A DNA stretch of 64,000 bases, from positions 21,966-85,965 of the forward strand of contig MOYA01000002.1 of NCBI GenBank assembly GCA_001899315.1, given 5' to 3'. The notes beneath the pieces were generated by a model. That model saw only the letters and a list, made by a program, of their open reading frames with translations, had not been told where the DNA came from and ran no database searches. This DNA comes from Candidatus Obscuribacter phosphatis (GTDB lineage: Bacteria; Cyanobacteriota; Vampirovibrionia; Obscuribacterales; Obscuribacteraceae). Every line of letters begins with the position of its first letter. Position 1 is the stretch's first letter. Shown here in pieces: positions 34,269 through 43,616 of this stretch. The translations under genes were made by a program, and so were the position numbers.

Positions 34269-34361
34269 CAACAGTGCCTCGGTGAACTATCTACTCTTAA
34301 AGACGTAATTTGAGGCGAAAAAGTTCAAATGTTTTGGCGGAATTTTATAAATTCTGTTTGA

Positions 34362-34397
34362 CTAAAAAAAAGAACCGATATCGGCTCTTTTTTTTAG
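34362..34397 (-). repeat. CCGATATCGG palindrome, copy 4, terminator-like
   Basis: A 36-base inverted repeat with one mismatched pair: an A-run, GAACCGATATCGGCTC, then a T-run. It lies 25 bases after the stop of the VIT/VWA gene and makes a long A-stem-T hairpin that can end its transcription. Confidence 0.9.
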
Positions 34398-34422
34398 GGT
34401 ACTTCTTGTTAGTGCTTTCGCT

Positions 34423-37368
34423 CTAGAGTCCTCCTCCAAGCCCCCCGTAGTTGTTGATCGCCCAAGTGCCAAGCACATGCACCGCTACGGGCAGTAGCAG
34501 AGCAATCGCCACTGCCTTTACGAGCAGCGTGGGCTTTACAGAACTAGCTGATTTGAGAATACCGAAAGCTAAACCAACACCGATGATTAGCGCAATTGCT
34601 GAAAGGAATCGCACGATATCTCTAGCTGTGTCATAGCCATAGTCCGCTAGCATTCCGACCATATTTGACTGTCCATAGCGAGGATCGACTGCTTGCCCGA
34701 TTATTCCGCCGTATCGAGCTCCTGATGATGATGTTGTTGTTGGGTTTGTGAGTTTGATGATTCTTGGCGCTATTCTGTGTTGTTTGTATTGTCTTGGATT
34801 TTCAAGAACAACAGCTCCTGTGTCTTTTGAAACGATTCTGTGTGCTAGCGCGAGTCTTTGAGCTTCCTTCGATTCGCCTTGCTTTTCTAGCCTTTCGCAT
34901 TCTTCCTTTGCCCAGATTTGGGCAATTTGAGCAGCGAGTCTCTCATTTTGAGCGAACGTAAATGTTCCACTATTCTTCGAGGAAGTCTTCCTTTCAATAG
35001 TTGTCGTTTCTGCATTGCCTGTTAATACTTGCTCAAGGTTTTTCAGCATGCTGCCAGATTTATTGACTTCGATTCTTTCATATGACAATTTGTGAGAGTA
35101 GTCGAGTTCTTGGAGTTTCTCTGGAAGATTCGACTTCAATCCTGAGATCTGATAATCCAGAAGCTTGATGGGGTGTGCCAATTCCAGCATTTCATTCGCT
35201 AGAGACTGATTGAACTGGGGCTGCGGTCCATGAATCCAGATCACTGTATTGTTTTGAGTCTCTGAGGTGTTTTCTAGAGCGAGCTTGACGGCGGCTGCAT
35301 TATCTTCGCCACCTTCCTTATAGAGAGATTCTAGAATCTGAATCACAGGTTTGGGCTGCTCTCTTATCACTCTTTGCTTTTTCTCGACCTCATCATATGC
35401 AGTGAAGTAAACTGCAGCGGGCAGTGATTCGGGAATATCTCGCAGTAAATCCTTGATTGCAGCGGCATGGTTTTTCATTGAAGATGAAGTATCGAGTACC
35501 AGTGCGAGTTCTCGTGTCGGAGGCCTCTTTATCACTAACTCTCGTTGAGTTATGTATATAGGGTTCTTGGAAAATGGATCTCTAATTGTGATCGGTGCTT
35601 GGCTGATTTTTCTTTCGAATCGAATGCATCTCCCTTGAGAAGTGTCAGTTTTTTCAATCTTGATGTTGGTATCTATCGATTTGGCGTCCGCGGTAGATTT
35701 GCTGGTACCGTTGTCGCTTGAGCTCGATAGGGCGACGTTATCGCTTTTGATGATGCCTGAAATTAGATAGCTACTCTCTTTTGTGATGGTTACGGCATGA
35801 TTTAATCCATTAGGTTTGGCTAACAACCTATTTGTTGATGAAATTGTCATCTTGTGCCTTTTCGGGGTCTTAAAGTTGCTATCGTCTATGTCGGGCAAGG
35901 GCAACTCGCAGCTATCTTGGTTGACCCCTCTTAGCGGAATATTGAAGCTGAGAACTAGCCTTGAATTTCCGCCATTACGAGCTACCGGGTAGAAGCTTAG
36001 GTCGGCGCTGTTGGGTTTAGATTGCGTGATGATTAGTGGGTCTAAGTGGGCTCGACTTGCCGGCGCATAATTCACAGGAGCTAATTCTGTCTGACTGATG
36101 ACGCACTCTCTTGAGCTGCCGTCCACCCAGGCAGTTGCCCTGTTGATCACAGCGCCCTGCGGCAGATTTAGGTGCGCAAATAGTTCGGCGTCAGTTTCTG
36201 TCTGATTTAGCAGTCGCAGATCCCATTCGACCGTACTCGTTAAGCTGGGAGTGTCAACCGATGAATGAAACTGAGAGTCGGTTATGACTAGACCGTCGGT
36301 GGGCTGATAGACCCTGTTGTCTGTACTCTCGTCTAACTTTGCAGTTTGCGGGTGCCTGCTGGTTAGGGTGAAGTAAAAATCTGCCTCTCGTGGATTGTCG
36401 ATATCGATTCCTCTTTGCTTAATGAGCAACTTGGATAGGTCTAGCCCTCCGAGGGGATAGATTGCCGGGAGCAAGTCTTCATCTTTAGCTAGCTTTCTTA
36501 GGTGGCTCAGTTTCGCCGCGCTCTCAGCGCCTTCCTCTCCCTCTATACCGTTGAAGTTCTTGACTGTATCGATGAGTCCTTGTATATACTGGCTTCTGAT
36601 GTAGGGGGCAGACAATAGCATCGCCGCAAGCAGAGCTCCGGTAAGGCTGAAAGAGACAGTTATGCGTCTAATATTGCTTGCCGATTTGAGCCAGAGATCT
36701 AGTCCCAGTAGGACAGACGCGATGAGCATTATTGGTGACAGGGTGATGAGAAGCATCCAGCCGAATTTGCAGTATGAGACGTTTTCTGGATTGAATTGTA
36801 GGTTTAGAAGAATCATCGACCAGACTGCAGTCGAGCCTATTGCAAAGCCGTTCATGAGGGCAGTTAGTCTGGGTCTATTGAGATAGCCCTTGCGCACAGA
36901 TTTCCAGACAATAAAGTTGAAGCTGGGGACCGAGAGCAGAAAGCCTATCTTGCAGGCTTCGGTGAAGATATTGCCGCCTTGTTTGTCCGTCAGGCAACTA
37001 AGTGAGCAGGCACCTAGAATTAGTCCCGGCATAACAGAACCGAGTGCCAGAACAAAGACTCCCTCGAACGGTGCTCTGAATTCGTTTAGCTCTTTCACGC
37101 CTCTGAAAATGAAGCGTTCAGCCGCTATATATAATACCGTTGTGAGAGTTGCAAGGGCTGCCGCACTTAAAAAGAATAGTTTGAGATCGTTGGAGAAACA
37201 GGCATAGGTGCCGATGAGCACAGCTGCTAGGGCTAGGTAATATGATGGCTCGGTAGTGAATCTCTGCGGTCCTGCATCATAACCGCTCAGTAGCGGGCTG
37301 GAGCCACCGGCATTCAGTTCCGGCGGCAATGCATTTTGGTCGGAGAGATCTTTCTCTTGGGTTTGCAT
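34423..37368 (-). CDS. membrane protein with VIT-like and VWA domains
   Basis: 981 residues; ATG at 37368 with AAGGA 8 bases upstream. About seven N-terminal membrane helices (about 40-280) are followed by a beta-rich VIT-like region (about 345-600, STVEWDLRLLNQTETDAELFAHLNLPQGAVINRATAWVDG). A VWA domain (about 640-780) has the MIDAS motif DTSSS in LALVLDTSSSMKNHA. A segment GAVVLENPRQYKQH lies near 860, and two C-terminal helices close the protein, which ends in a Gly-rich tail. VIT/VWA proteins bind partners through a metal ion. Similar architectures occur with exosortase-type systems in other bacteria, but no exosortase gene is visible here. Confidence 0.75.
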   Translation of the reverse strand: MQTQEKDLSDQNALPPELNAGGSSPLLSGYDAGPQRFTTEPSYYLALAAVLIGTYACFSNDLKLFFLSAAALATLTTVLYIAAERFIFRGVKELNEFRAPFEGVFVLALGSVMPGLILGACSLSCLTDKQGGNIFTEACKIGFLLSVPSFNFIVWKSVRKGYLNRPRLTALMNGFAIGSTAVWSMILLNLQFNPENVSYCKFGWMLLITLSPIMLIASVLLGLDLWLKSASNIRRITVSFSLTGALLAAMLLSAPYIRSQYIQGLIDTVKNFNGIEGEEGAESAAKLSHLRKLAKDEDLLPAIYPLGGLDLSKLLIKQRGIDIDNPREADFYFTLTSRHPQTAKLDESTDNRVYQPTDGLVITDSQFHSSVDTPSLTSTVEWDLRLLNQTETDAELFAHLNLPQGAVINRATAWVDGSSRECVISQTELAPVNYAPASRAHLDPLIITQSKPNSADLSFYPVARNGGNSRLVLSFNIPLRGVNQDSCELPLPDIDDSNFKTPKRHKMTISSTNRLLAKPNGLNHAVTITKESSYLISGIIKSDNVALSSSSDNGTSKSTADAKSIDTNIKIEKTDTSQGRCIRFERKISQAPITIRDPFSKNPIYITQRELVIKRPPTRELALVLDTSSSMKNHAAAIKDLLRDIPESLPAAVYFTAYDEVEKKQRVIREQPKPVIQILESLYKEGGEDNAAAVKLALENTSETQNNTVIWIHGPQPQFNQSLANEMLELAHPIKLLDYQISGLKSNLPEKLQELDYSHKLSYERIEVNKSGSMLKNLEQVLTGNAETTTIERKTSSKNSGTFTFAQNERLAAQIAQIWAKEECERLEKQGESKEAQRLALAHRIVSKDTGAVVLENPRQYKQHRIAPRIIKLTNPTTTSSSGARYGGIIGQAVDPRYGQSNMVGMLADYGYDTARDIVRFLSAIALIIGVGLAFGILKSASSVKPTLLVKAVAIALLLPVAVHVLGTWAINNYGGLGGGL

Positions 37369-37474
37369 AAGAATATTCCTTAGGTTGAAAGATAAGAGAG
37401 TGCAAAATAAGTGCTTGAAGAAGAGCTGATAGAGAAGAGCTGATCGAGACTGCTGCGCAGCTGAAAGAAAATTT

Positions 37475-37570
37475 GTTTGAATGAGAGTTTGCCTTGAAGA
37501 AGATTCGTTTGAAAGAGGGCTTGCCTGAAAGAAAGTTTGCCTTAAGAAAAGTCTGTTTTAAGAAAAGCTC
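37475..37570. repeat. six tandem 16-bp degenerate repeats
   Basis: Units such as GTTTGAATGAGAGTTT, GCCTTGAAGAAGATTC and GCCTTAAGAAAAGTCT repeat in exact 16-base steps. A plus-strand frame crosses it, but the period is not a multiple of three, so it is not coding. Confidence 0.8.
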
Positions 37571-38210
37571 AATCGTAGAAGAACGTGCTGTAAGAACAAT
37601 TCACAGTGATGACGATTCACTTTGGGAGAAGCCATTGCTGCTGAGGGCTCCGGAAGTCGCCGCATCTTGCGCAACACTTGTACCGCTCATGGCGTATCGT
37701 CCGCACGCAGAAGCGGCACCGTATGCAGTATCTGCTGTGTGCAGTGTTTGCTGTACATGGGAGATGTGCTGCGCAGAGTAGCTGCACTGCGCAAGAGTGA
37801 TAGCCACTGCAAATCGCATTAGCTCTAAATCACAGCCACTACAGATCGCAGCCACTGCAAATCGCAGTAGCTCTAAATCACAGCCACTACAAATCGTAGT
37901 AGCTGAAATTCACTGCATCTGCAAATACAGTCACTACAAACTACAGCCATTACCAATTACAGCCATTACCAATTAAAGAATGGACTTGTGCGTTGCGGCT
38001 CGGGATATTGTTTTTGCGCTGGTGCAGAATTGCGCGAACTTAGGCAGCCACCGGTGATAGTGGCGCTGTCGTTTGCGGCGATTTGTTAATTCATTATCAG
38101 TTTGTTGGCTGAATTGCGCAAGGGCCTGCTTTTGCCGTGAGGGGGGAGTTCCCCCATTGCGCACAGTCAATTGTGAGCCGAGACCAAGTCTTGTTACTTC
38201 TCTAACAGGG
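37571..38210. other. long spacer between VIT/VWA gene and dps, repeat-rich
   Basis: Together with the upstream 37369-37570 stretch this is the largest gene-free gap. It holds imperfect GCAGT/CTGCGC-type short repeats at about 37690-37800 and the array at 37801-37976. GCGC- and GGGGGAG-containing sequence follows up to the dps stop. No ORF has codon use or starts resembling the real genes. Confidence 0.6.
37801..37976. repeat. degenerate tandem array of GCCACTACAAATCGCAG units
   Basis: Around eight diverged copies of a GCCACTRCAAATCGCAG unit, interleaved with AGCTCTAAATCACA, ending in two copies of ACAGCCATTACCAATT. Spacing is irregular, about 17-31 bases. Confidence 0.75.
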
Positions 38211-38681
38211 TTACTTCTCTAACAGGGAGCGCAGCATCCAGGCATTCTTTTCGTGAATTTCCATTCTCTGTGTGAGGAGGTCTGCGGTGGGGGCGTCATC
38301 GCATTTGTTGCAAGTTGGAAGTAGCTCTCTAGCTGTGCGCGCAACTGTTTCCTGTCCCTTCACCAACTGGTGAATCATCTCTTCAGCGCTGGGGTGACCG
38401 GTCTCTTCTTGAATCGATGTCAATCTGGAATAGACTGCATAGCTGCCCGGGGCTTTGTGTCCAAGCGCTCTAATGCGCTCAGCTATAACGTCGATAGCTA
38501 GAGCTAATTCGTTGTATTGTTGTTCGAAAAGCAAATGCAGAGTTTGGAACATCGGACCGGTGACATTCCAGTGGAAATTGTGGGTCTTCAGATAAAGCGT
38601 GTAAGTATCCGCCAAAAGCTTGCTCAGTCCATCGGCGATTTCTTTTCTCTGGGCTTCGCTCAAGCCAATCTCGATCTGCAT
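38211..38681 (-). CDS. dps: Dps family ferritin-like DNA-protection protein
   Basis: 156 residues from the ATG at 38681; a GTG at 38684 is equally possible, with GGAG 9 bases upstream. The ferroxidase signature of Dps is clear: [31 protein letters not shown], with the His/Asp/Glu ligands shared across subunits, and [16 protein letters not shown]. The dodecamer oxidises Fe(II) with peroxide and stores iron. The C-terminal half contains a CNKC pair that could bind metal. It is preceded by a 13-bp tandem repeat array. Confidence 0.93.
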   Translation of the reverse strand: MQIEIGLSEAQRKEIADGLSKLLADTYTLYLKTHNFHWNVTGPMFQTLHLLFEQQYNELALAIDVIAERIRALGHKAPGSYAVYSRLTSIQEETGHPSAEEMIHQLVKGQETVARTARELLPTCNKCDDAPTADLLTQRMEIHEKNAWMLRSLLEK

Positions 38682-38733
38682 CACTTGTCGATTCTCCGTT
38701 TTGTTTTCAGTCTTTGATTTTGTTCTTGAAATG

Positions 38734-38889
38734 TTGCCTTGAAGTATTGCCTTGAAGCATTGCCTTGAAACGTTGCCTTGAAACGTTGCCTTAAATTATC
38801 GCCTTAAATTATTGTCTTGATTTAGCGCCTTATACAATTGCCTTGAAGCATTGCCTTAGCTTGTTCCCTTTAAGAATCGCCTTAGATTG
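38734..38889. repeat. twelve in-phase 13-bp tandem repeats
   Basis: From 38734 to 38889 twelve units of consensus TTGCCTTGAAGCA follow each other at exactly 13 bases without a gap. A thirteenth diverged unit may precede them at 38721. The CCTT core is the most constant part. The array fills the gap between dps and the GGDEF-like gene. Confidence 0.95.
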
Positions 38890-38911
38890 TGGCTGATTGC
38901 CACTCGGCTCC

Positions 38912-39616
38912 CTACCATTTCTCTTCTTTGACTGTATTCTCCATTTCGGCCTTCGTTTCTAGCGAAAGAAGAGTGAGTCTTTCGTGGGCGGCATTGAGCA
39001 TAAATTCGGCGTTGTTCAAGCTGGTGCCGAAAACAGCTGCGCAGAAACAGAAGGTTGGTTCCCAGGTCGTTTTGAGATTGATCTTTTGGTTGTAGTTCAA
39101 TCTTTTCAATAGGCGCTCGATTACTATGTGCAAGCCCACCTCGCCGGTTTCAGGGCAAATAACCATGTAAGTTCCGTCTTCCAGCACGCCTGGTACATCA
39201 ACGTCGCGGATGCACTCTTGCAGAATTCGAGAAGACTCGACTTCAATGGCAGCGCGGGCTATTGGTCCGCCGGCACGCTCGATCTCATCTAGGTTGACTA
39301 TGTTGCCGACAATTATGCCGAGCGGATTTTTGTATCTCTTCGCTCTCTTTACTTCTTCCTTCAATACGCGCCTGATGAAGCGCTCGGAATAAAGTCCGGT
39401 TTTCGGGTCTTTCATCAGGTGATGACGATCGCGTCCGGTACTAACTTCACCTTCGGGAGGCATGATTGTCTTGGTGGAAGCAAGTTGAGACTGTGCATTC
39501 AAGACCTTGCGAGTCTCTTCAGTCTTTTTGCGTTCTGCTTTTCTGATGTCGGAGAGCTTTTCCTTGAAGAGTGAATCACGGGTGAATCTTTCTTCTTTCT
39601 TCTTTTCAGGAGCCAT
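38912..39616 (-). CDS. degenerate GGDEF-domain protein
   Basis: 234 residues from the ATG at 39616. A charged N-terminal coil (about 1-60) precedes a domain with the GGDEF fold pattern: DPKTGLYSERFIRRVLKEEVKRAKRYKNPLGIIVGNIVNLDEI, then VPGVLEDGTYMVICPETG where the catalytic GG(D/E)EF loop should be. The signature is lost, so diguanylate cyclase activity is unlikely. It may be a nucleotide-binding or structural remnant. No membrane segment is seen. The start is less certain; a GTG lies 18 bases upstream. Confidence 0.7.
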   Translation of the reverse strand: MAPEKKKEERFTRDSLFKEKLSDIRKAERKKTEETRKVLNAQSQLASTKTIMPPEGEVSTGRDRHHLMKDPKTGLYSERFIRRVLKEEVKRAKRYKNPLGIIVGNIVNLDEIERAGGPIARAAIEVESSRILQECIRDVDVPGVLEDGTYMVICPETGEVGLHIVIERLLKRLNYNQKINLKTTWEPTFCFCAAVFGTSLNNAEFMLNAAHERLTLLSLETKAEMENTVKEEKW

Positions 39617-39729
39617 CTTTACAGGTCGCCTCACGTGAATCGGATCCGGCAATTGCCCAAATTGTCAAGACAGATACCCCTGTCCGACAAGCAATGTCTA
39701 TTTTGCCATGGTTTCACGCTTCGGTCAGG

Positions 39730-40791
39730 TTATTTTATCTGGAAGAATGCAATTGTTCCGTCTGAGTACCCTGCCGCCAGGCTCAGAGCGCCTCGCCAAT
39801 TGAGGCAAGAGACTTCCGCTCCTTCTTGATGATGGACTAGCCATGGGGCCGGCTGGGCTTTGCGTTTTTTGAGATAGCTCAAGTCTCTAATAAATATAAG
39901 ACCGTCCAGCCCGCCGCTTGCCAGCAGCAGCCCGCTCGGTGCAAATTTCAGTACCGAGATGAAGCCATCGTGCCCGGCAAGCATCTCAGGTTTGCTGCCC
40001 GCTGGACCCTTGCCGCTGAAATCCCAGATAACCGCCTGCGGTCCGCCGCCGCTAGCCAGAAAGGTCGAATCGCTGTCCCAGGTCAGTTCTTTTACTTTTG
40101 TGGCATAACCGTCCATGCGCAGGTCGCTGCCGCCTGGCAGAAGCCAGACATGGGCGCTGCTGTCTTGACACCCGGCAGCTAGAACTTTACCGTTGGGGCT
40201 GTAATCAATCTTCAGTATCGAGCCTTTCCAAGCCAAGGTTCGTCTTGGGCTATCCTGCCCGATGTGCCAGATGGTGGCTTGGCTGTAGCCGCTTGTGGCG
40301 AACATGTCCGGAATTTGCGGATGCCAGACAAGGTCTGAAATAGTCGACTTTTGTTCGACGAAATCTTGAATGAGATGACCATCGAAACTGTAGAGTTTCA
40401 CTTGTTTCCCGCAAGCTGCCAAAAGCAGATCGTCTTTCCTGTGCCAGAGCAAGTTCTCTATCCAGCCTCGTCTCAAGCTCATTTCAGCCACCCGGCTGAA
40501 ATCTTTGCTGTCGTAAACGATCAGTTTGGCATCTTGTCCGCCCGATGCCAGGTATTTACCGCTCCTTGACCATTGTACTTTGAGGGTTCCCAATTGATGC
40601 GCCTGCCACTTCCCTCTAAGCTTGCCGTCGTCCAAAGAGACAATACTTATGCCTCCGGAGGCGTCGGCTGCCGCCAGCAGATCACCGTTTGGCGAGAAGC
40701 TGATTTCATTGACATAGTCGTCGAGGCTGGTGCGCCAGAGCGGCGCCAGTTCTGTTATTTGAGGCTCAAATGCGGTTCTTTCACCAGGCAT
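39730..40791 (-). CDS. WD40-repeat protein coupled to COG0523 GTPase
   Basis: 353 residues with about seven WD40-type repeats ([83 protein letters not shown]). It should fold as one seven-bladed propeller in the cytoplasm, without signal peptide. The start lies 37 bases inside the 3' end of the GTPase gene, so the two are co-translated. This suggests the propeller binds or regulates the GTPase, or receives metal from it (inference). Confidence 0.88.
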   Translation of the reverse strand: MPGERTAFEPQITELAPLWRTSLDDYVNEISFSPNGDLLAAADASGGISIVSLDDGKLRGKWQAHQLGTLKVQWSRSGKYLASGGQDAKLIVYDSKDFSRVAEMSLRRGWIENLLWHRKDDLLLAACGKQVKLYSFDGHLIQDFVEQKSTISDLVWHPQIPDMFATSGYSQATIWHIGQDSPRRTLAWKGSILKIDYSPNGKVLAAGCQDSSAHVWLLPGGSDLRMDGYATKVKELTWDSDSTFLASGGGPQAVIWDFSGKGPAGSKPEMLAGHDGFISVLKFAPSGLLLASGGLDGLIFIRDLSYLKKRKAQPAPWLVHHQEGAEVSCLNWRGALSLAAGYSDGTIAFFQIK

Positions 40792-42137
40792 TTCTGGAAT
40801 CCCTCCACTAATTCATTTCTGTTTAGATTGCGTCCGATGAAGATGACTTGGTTGATGCGTTTTTCGTCCAGCCAGGGGCGATCGGGGCGACCATCAAAGA
40901 GCATATGCACGCCCTGGAAGACAAAGCGTTGATCTTCGCCTGCTACGCTGACGATGCCTTTCATTCTGAAAATGTCCGCGCCTTTTTCTCTAAGCAGGCA
41001 GCCCAGCCATTCATTAAATTTGATATGATTGATATTGCCATCACATTCGATACCAACCGAGCTCACTTCATTGTCGTGACTATGCCCGGCTTCAAAGCTG
41101 TGTTCTGCTTGGGGCTTAAGTGTCTGCTCGCCTGAATTCGTCTTTATAGCCATTTGAAACTCTTCCGGTCTATGTTGGGTGAAAACAGCGTAGATGCCTT
41201 TTTTGAGTGCGAAATTGAAGGTCATAGTGCCGGGCGTGTTCAAGTTCAATTCGTAGAGATGATCGATTCTGCTCAGTGACTCACCAGGCTTGAGCTTGGT
41301 CTTCTCGTGAGAGAACTGCCTCATCGCCTGTTCCGCCAAGCCATTGAGAGTCGTCTCGTGGGGCTTGCTGCCCTGGTATTCCATAAGCAGCAGATTCATG
41401 CTTGGGTCCGGTCCGTCTTGCAGTTCTAGTTTGCAGGTATCGTCCAGTTCGTATTGTCCGACCCACTCAAAGGGATACTCTGGTTCCAGGAACGTCGGTT
41501 TGACCGCCAGCGCTCTATCGAGGTCGAAGCCTTTGACATTGAGGATGTTATCCATGTCGACGGCGGCGTCTTTGCTCCTGAAAATTTTAGCCATGGCGTT
41601 CATGGCTCTGATCTTTTCTTCTAGCCGGTCCAACTCTTCGGTGCTGACCAGATCGGTCTTGTTTAATAGGATGACATCGGCGAAAGCGATTTGTTCTTTG
41701 CATTCGGGGCTGCTATCTAGATGGAGCAGAACATGTTTGCTGTCTATAACGGTGACGATGCCGTCCAGCTCTAGAAGTTCGTGCACTTCATCGTCGACAA
41801 AGAAGGTTTGCGCCACGGGCGCCGGATCGGCTAGACCGGTAGTCTCGACCAGAATATAATCGAAGCGGTCGCGGCGGCGCATGAGATTGCCGAGTATTCT
41901 GATTAGGTCACCGCGGACGGTGCAACAGATGCAACCGTTGTTCATTTCAAATATTTCTTCATCTGATTGAACAACCAGGGCGTCGTCAATGCCTATTTCG
42001 CCGAATTCGTTTTCGATAACAGCAATGCGCTTGCCGTGGTTTTCAGTGAGAATACGATTGAGTAAGGTTGTCTTCCCTGAACCGAGAAAGCCTGTTAGAA
42101 CAGTGACTGGAACTTTTCTTTGTTCGTTTTCCGGCAT
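40755..42137 (-). CDS. COG0523 GTPase (CobW-like), copy 3
   Basis: 460 residues. The second of two adjacent ATGs (42137) is preferred, as GGAGG is 5 bases upstream of it. Walker A is GFLGSGKT, the metal-binding motif is NNGCICCTV, and NKTD is in ILLNKTDLV. It belongs to a different subgroup from the other two copies: [31 protein letters not shown] and the C-terminal [33 protein letters not shown] block. A His-rich loop (EAGHSHD) lies near residue 355. It probably delivers zinc or another divalent metal. A TGATA-N6-TATCA box lies 110 bases upstream. Confidence 0.93.
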   Translation of the reverse strand: MPENEQRKVPVTVLTGFLGSGKTTLLNRILTENHGKRIAVIENEFGEIGIDDALVVQSDEEIFEMNNGCICCTVRGDLIRILGNLMRRRDRFDYILVETTGLADPAPVAQTFFVDDEVHELLELDGIVTVIDSKHVLLHLDSSPECKEQIAFADVILLNKTDLVSTEELDRLEEKIRAMNAMAKIFRSKDAAVDMDNILNVKGFDLDRALAVKPTFLEPEYPFEWVGQYELDDTCKLELQDGPDPSMNLLLMEYQGSKPHETTLNGLAEQAMRQFSHEKTKLKPGESLSRIDHLYELNLNTPGTMTFNFALKKGIYAVFTQHRPEEFQMAIKTNSGEQTLKPQAEHSFEAGHSHDNEVSSVGIECDGNINHIKFNEWLGCLLREKGADIFRMKGIVSVAGEDQRFVFQGVHMLFDGRPDRPWLDEKRINQVIFIGRNLNRNELVEGFQKCLVKEPHLSLK

Positions 42138-42246
42138 CATTTCCTCCTTGAAGGCGCGCCAGATCGAGCCGGTTGTGGTCGCGGCCGCCTAAGCTAAACC
42201 GTGCCTGACCGAACTTGTAAAGGCGGCATTTTCTCTTTTGAGAAAA

Positions 42247-42262
42247 TGATAGCCTATTATCA
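42247..42262. promoter_or_regulatory. TGATA-N6-TATCA box upstream of COG0523 copy 3
   Basis: TGATAGCCTATTATCA keeps the same half-sites and spacing as the box upstream of rpmG (14318-14333), and shares CCTATTATCA with the site over the promoter of copy 2. It lies in the 142-base gap upstream of the GTPase gene. Confidence 0.55.
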
Positions 42263-42279
42263 AAAACTTGTCTATCGCC

Positions 42280-43353
42280 CTATAATCCTGCGGCAGTTAG
42301 CTTTATGATTTGTGATGGGGGCTGCCAATGAGGATCGCTAATCTTGAGCATGGCCTCGGTGGAAAGGTCGACCATGTCATGGGCTAATTGTTCGAGTGCG
42401 GCGTTGGCTTTCTGGGTGGTGTCGACTATGAGGGTGCCTCGTCCGAGGCTCAATATCATTTCCAAAGGCTCGTTCACACCAATCAGTTCGTCGATACTGT
42501 CGGCGGTGTCACCCCAGGGATGCAGAAAGATTATGTCCACCGCGGCTGGTATCTTGTTCGCCTTTTCGTGTATGGCTTTATATGCCGCTTTCAGTGTTTC
42601 GAGATTTTTAGCAGCGTCGCCGATTACAACTCTTTCTCTTATGTATTCAGTATCGAGATGTTCAGACCACATTTTGACGATGTGGTCTGCCTGAGAGCGT
42701 ATGCGTCCAGTCGCTCCCGCCATGATCACAAGCCGCTTGATTGAACCGGGCCCATTGTCTTCGAAATAATTGCAAGCCGAGTGCATGGTGGCGAGGCCGC
42801 CGAATGAGTGTCCATAGAAGACTGTTTCGCTAAAGCAAGGGCTGAGAACCTCCATGTTTGTCCGAGGCTCGTCCAGCCAGATGCTGAGCGGCGAAATCGG
42901 GTTCACGCCGATGGCATCTTGTCCATTTCGTTTCGCCAATTCTTGTCTTTCGGGGCAGGAGATGTAACGGTCTGAAAACTTTCCAGTCAGCCGGCTGCCG
43001 TTATGGCGAGGAGTGAAGACAACATGTCCTTCTTCTAGAAATCGTTTTAGATGCAGTGCTTCAAAGTCGGCGGCGCCGCGTCCGGGAAAGCCCGGCTGAA
43101 AGACAAAGAGCTTTTCGCTTGGCTTATCAGGCAAATGCAGCTTTCCCTCGACAATGCCATGGGCGCTCATTACTTTTAACCAGAATGTGTTGGCTTTCTC
43201 TTGTAAAGGCAAGATACTCTCCACTTCTATTCCGTGCCTTCTCCTGCCTTGATTAGTCGTGTCTTTTGCTGCTTTGCCTTCTTCTTCAGTGCAAAAGGGC
43301 AGGTCGTATTGTCTGAGAGGCGCTGGTATTGAATTGAGAGTTCTTTCGGGCAT
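42280..43353 (-). CDS. alpha/beta hydrolase family protein
   Basis: 357 residues, no signal peptide. Core motifs: KLFVFQPGFPGRGAADFE (oxyanion strand), the nucleophile elbow YGHSFGG, and IIFLHPWGDTADSIDELI, where the acid Asp would sit. A late His in EQLAHDMVDL may complete the triad. The substrate is unknown. The weak ribosome binding site leaves the ATG at 43353 as best guess. It lies 142 bases upstream of the GTPase gene on the same strand, with the operator-like box between them. Confidence 0.72.
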   Translation of the reverse strand: MPERTLNSIPAPLRQYDLPFCTEEEGKAAKDTTNQGRRRHGIEVESILPLQEKANTFWLKVMSAHGIVEGKLHLPDKPSEKLFVFQPGFPGRGAADFEALHLKRFLEEGHVVFTPRHNGSRLTGKFSDRYISCPERQELAKRNGQDAIGVNPISPLSIWLDEPRTNMEVLSPCFSETVFYGHSFGGLATMHSACNYFEDNGPGSIKRLVIMAGATGRIRSQADHIVKMWSEHLDTEYIRERVVIGDAAKNLETLKAAYKAIHEKANKIPAAVDIIFLHPWGDTADSIDELIGVNEPLEMILSLGRGTLIVDTTQKANAALEQLAHDMVDLSTEAMLKISDPHWQPPSQIIKLTAAGL

Positions 43354-43493
43354 TGTCTACTCGCTTTAGCATTGGTGGGGGCATTGCGGTAAACAGGCAT
43401 TCTATATGTATTGGGCTCCCAAAACAATGAGCTGGCGCTCTTTGTGTTGAAGATCGTTTGGCTCTACTGGACAAATCTAGTGGCTCGCAGAAG

Positions 43494-43616
43494 TTTAGAC
43501 ACCTTCGAAATGTCTAGTTAGCTTCCGAAAGTCTAGTTGGTTTCGAAGTGTCTAGTTAGCTTCCGAAAATCTAGTTGGTTTCGAAGTGTCTGAAAACTCT
43601 AGTTGGATTGCAAAAG
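43494..43616. repeat. 19/38-bp tandem repeats derived from the TetR gene 3' end
   Basis: Units TCTAGTTAGCTTCCGAAAG and TCTAGTTGGTTTCGAAGTG alternate in 19-base steps from 43513 to 43588, preceded by one diverged unit. The last copy, TCTAGTTGGATTGCAAAAG (43598-43616), is the stop codon and final codons of the TetR gene itself. Confidence 0.9.

Noticed and set aside
37494-37781. Plus-strand ORF of 95 residues in the spacer before dps
   Set aside because: It starts inside a 16-bp tandem repeat whose period is not a multiple of three, has no ribosome binding site, and its composition is unlike the real genes.
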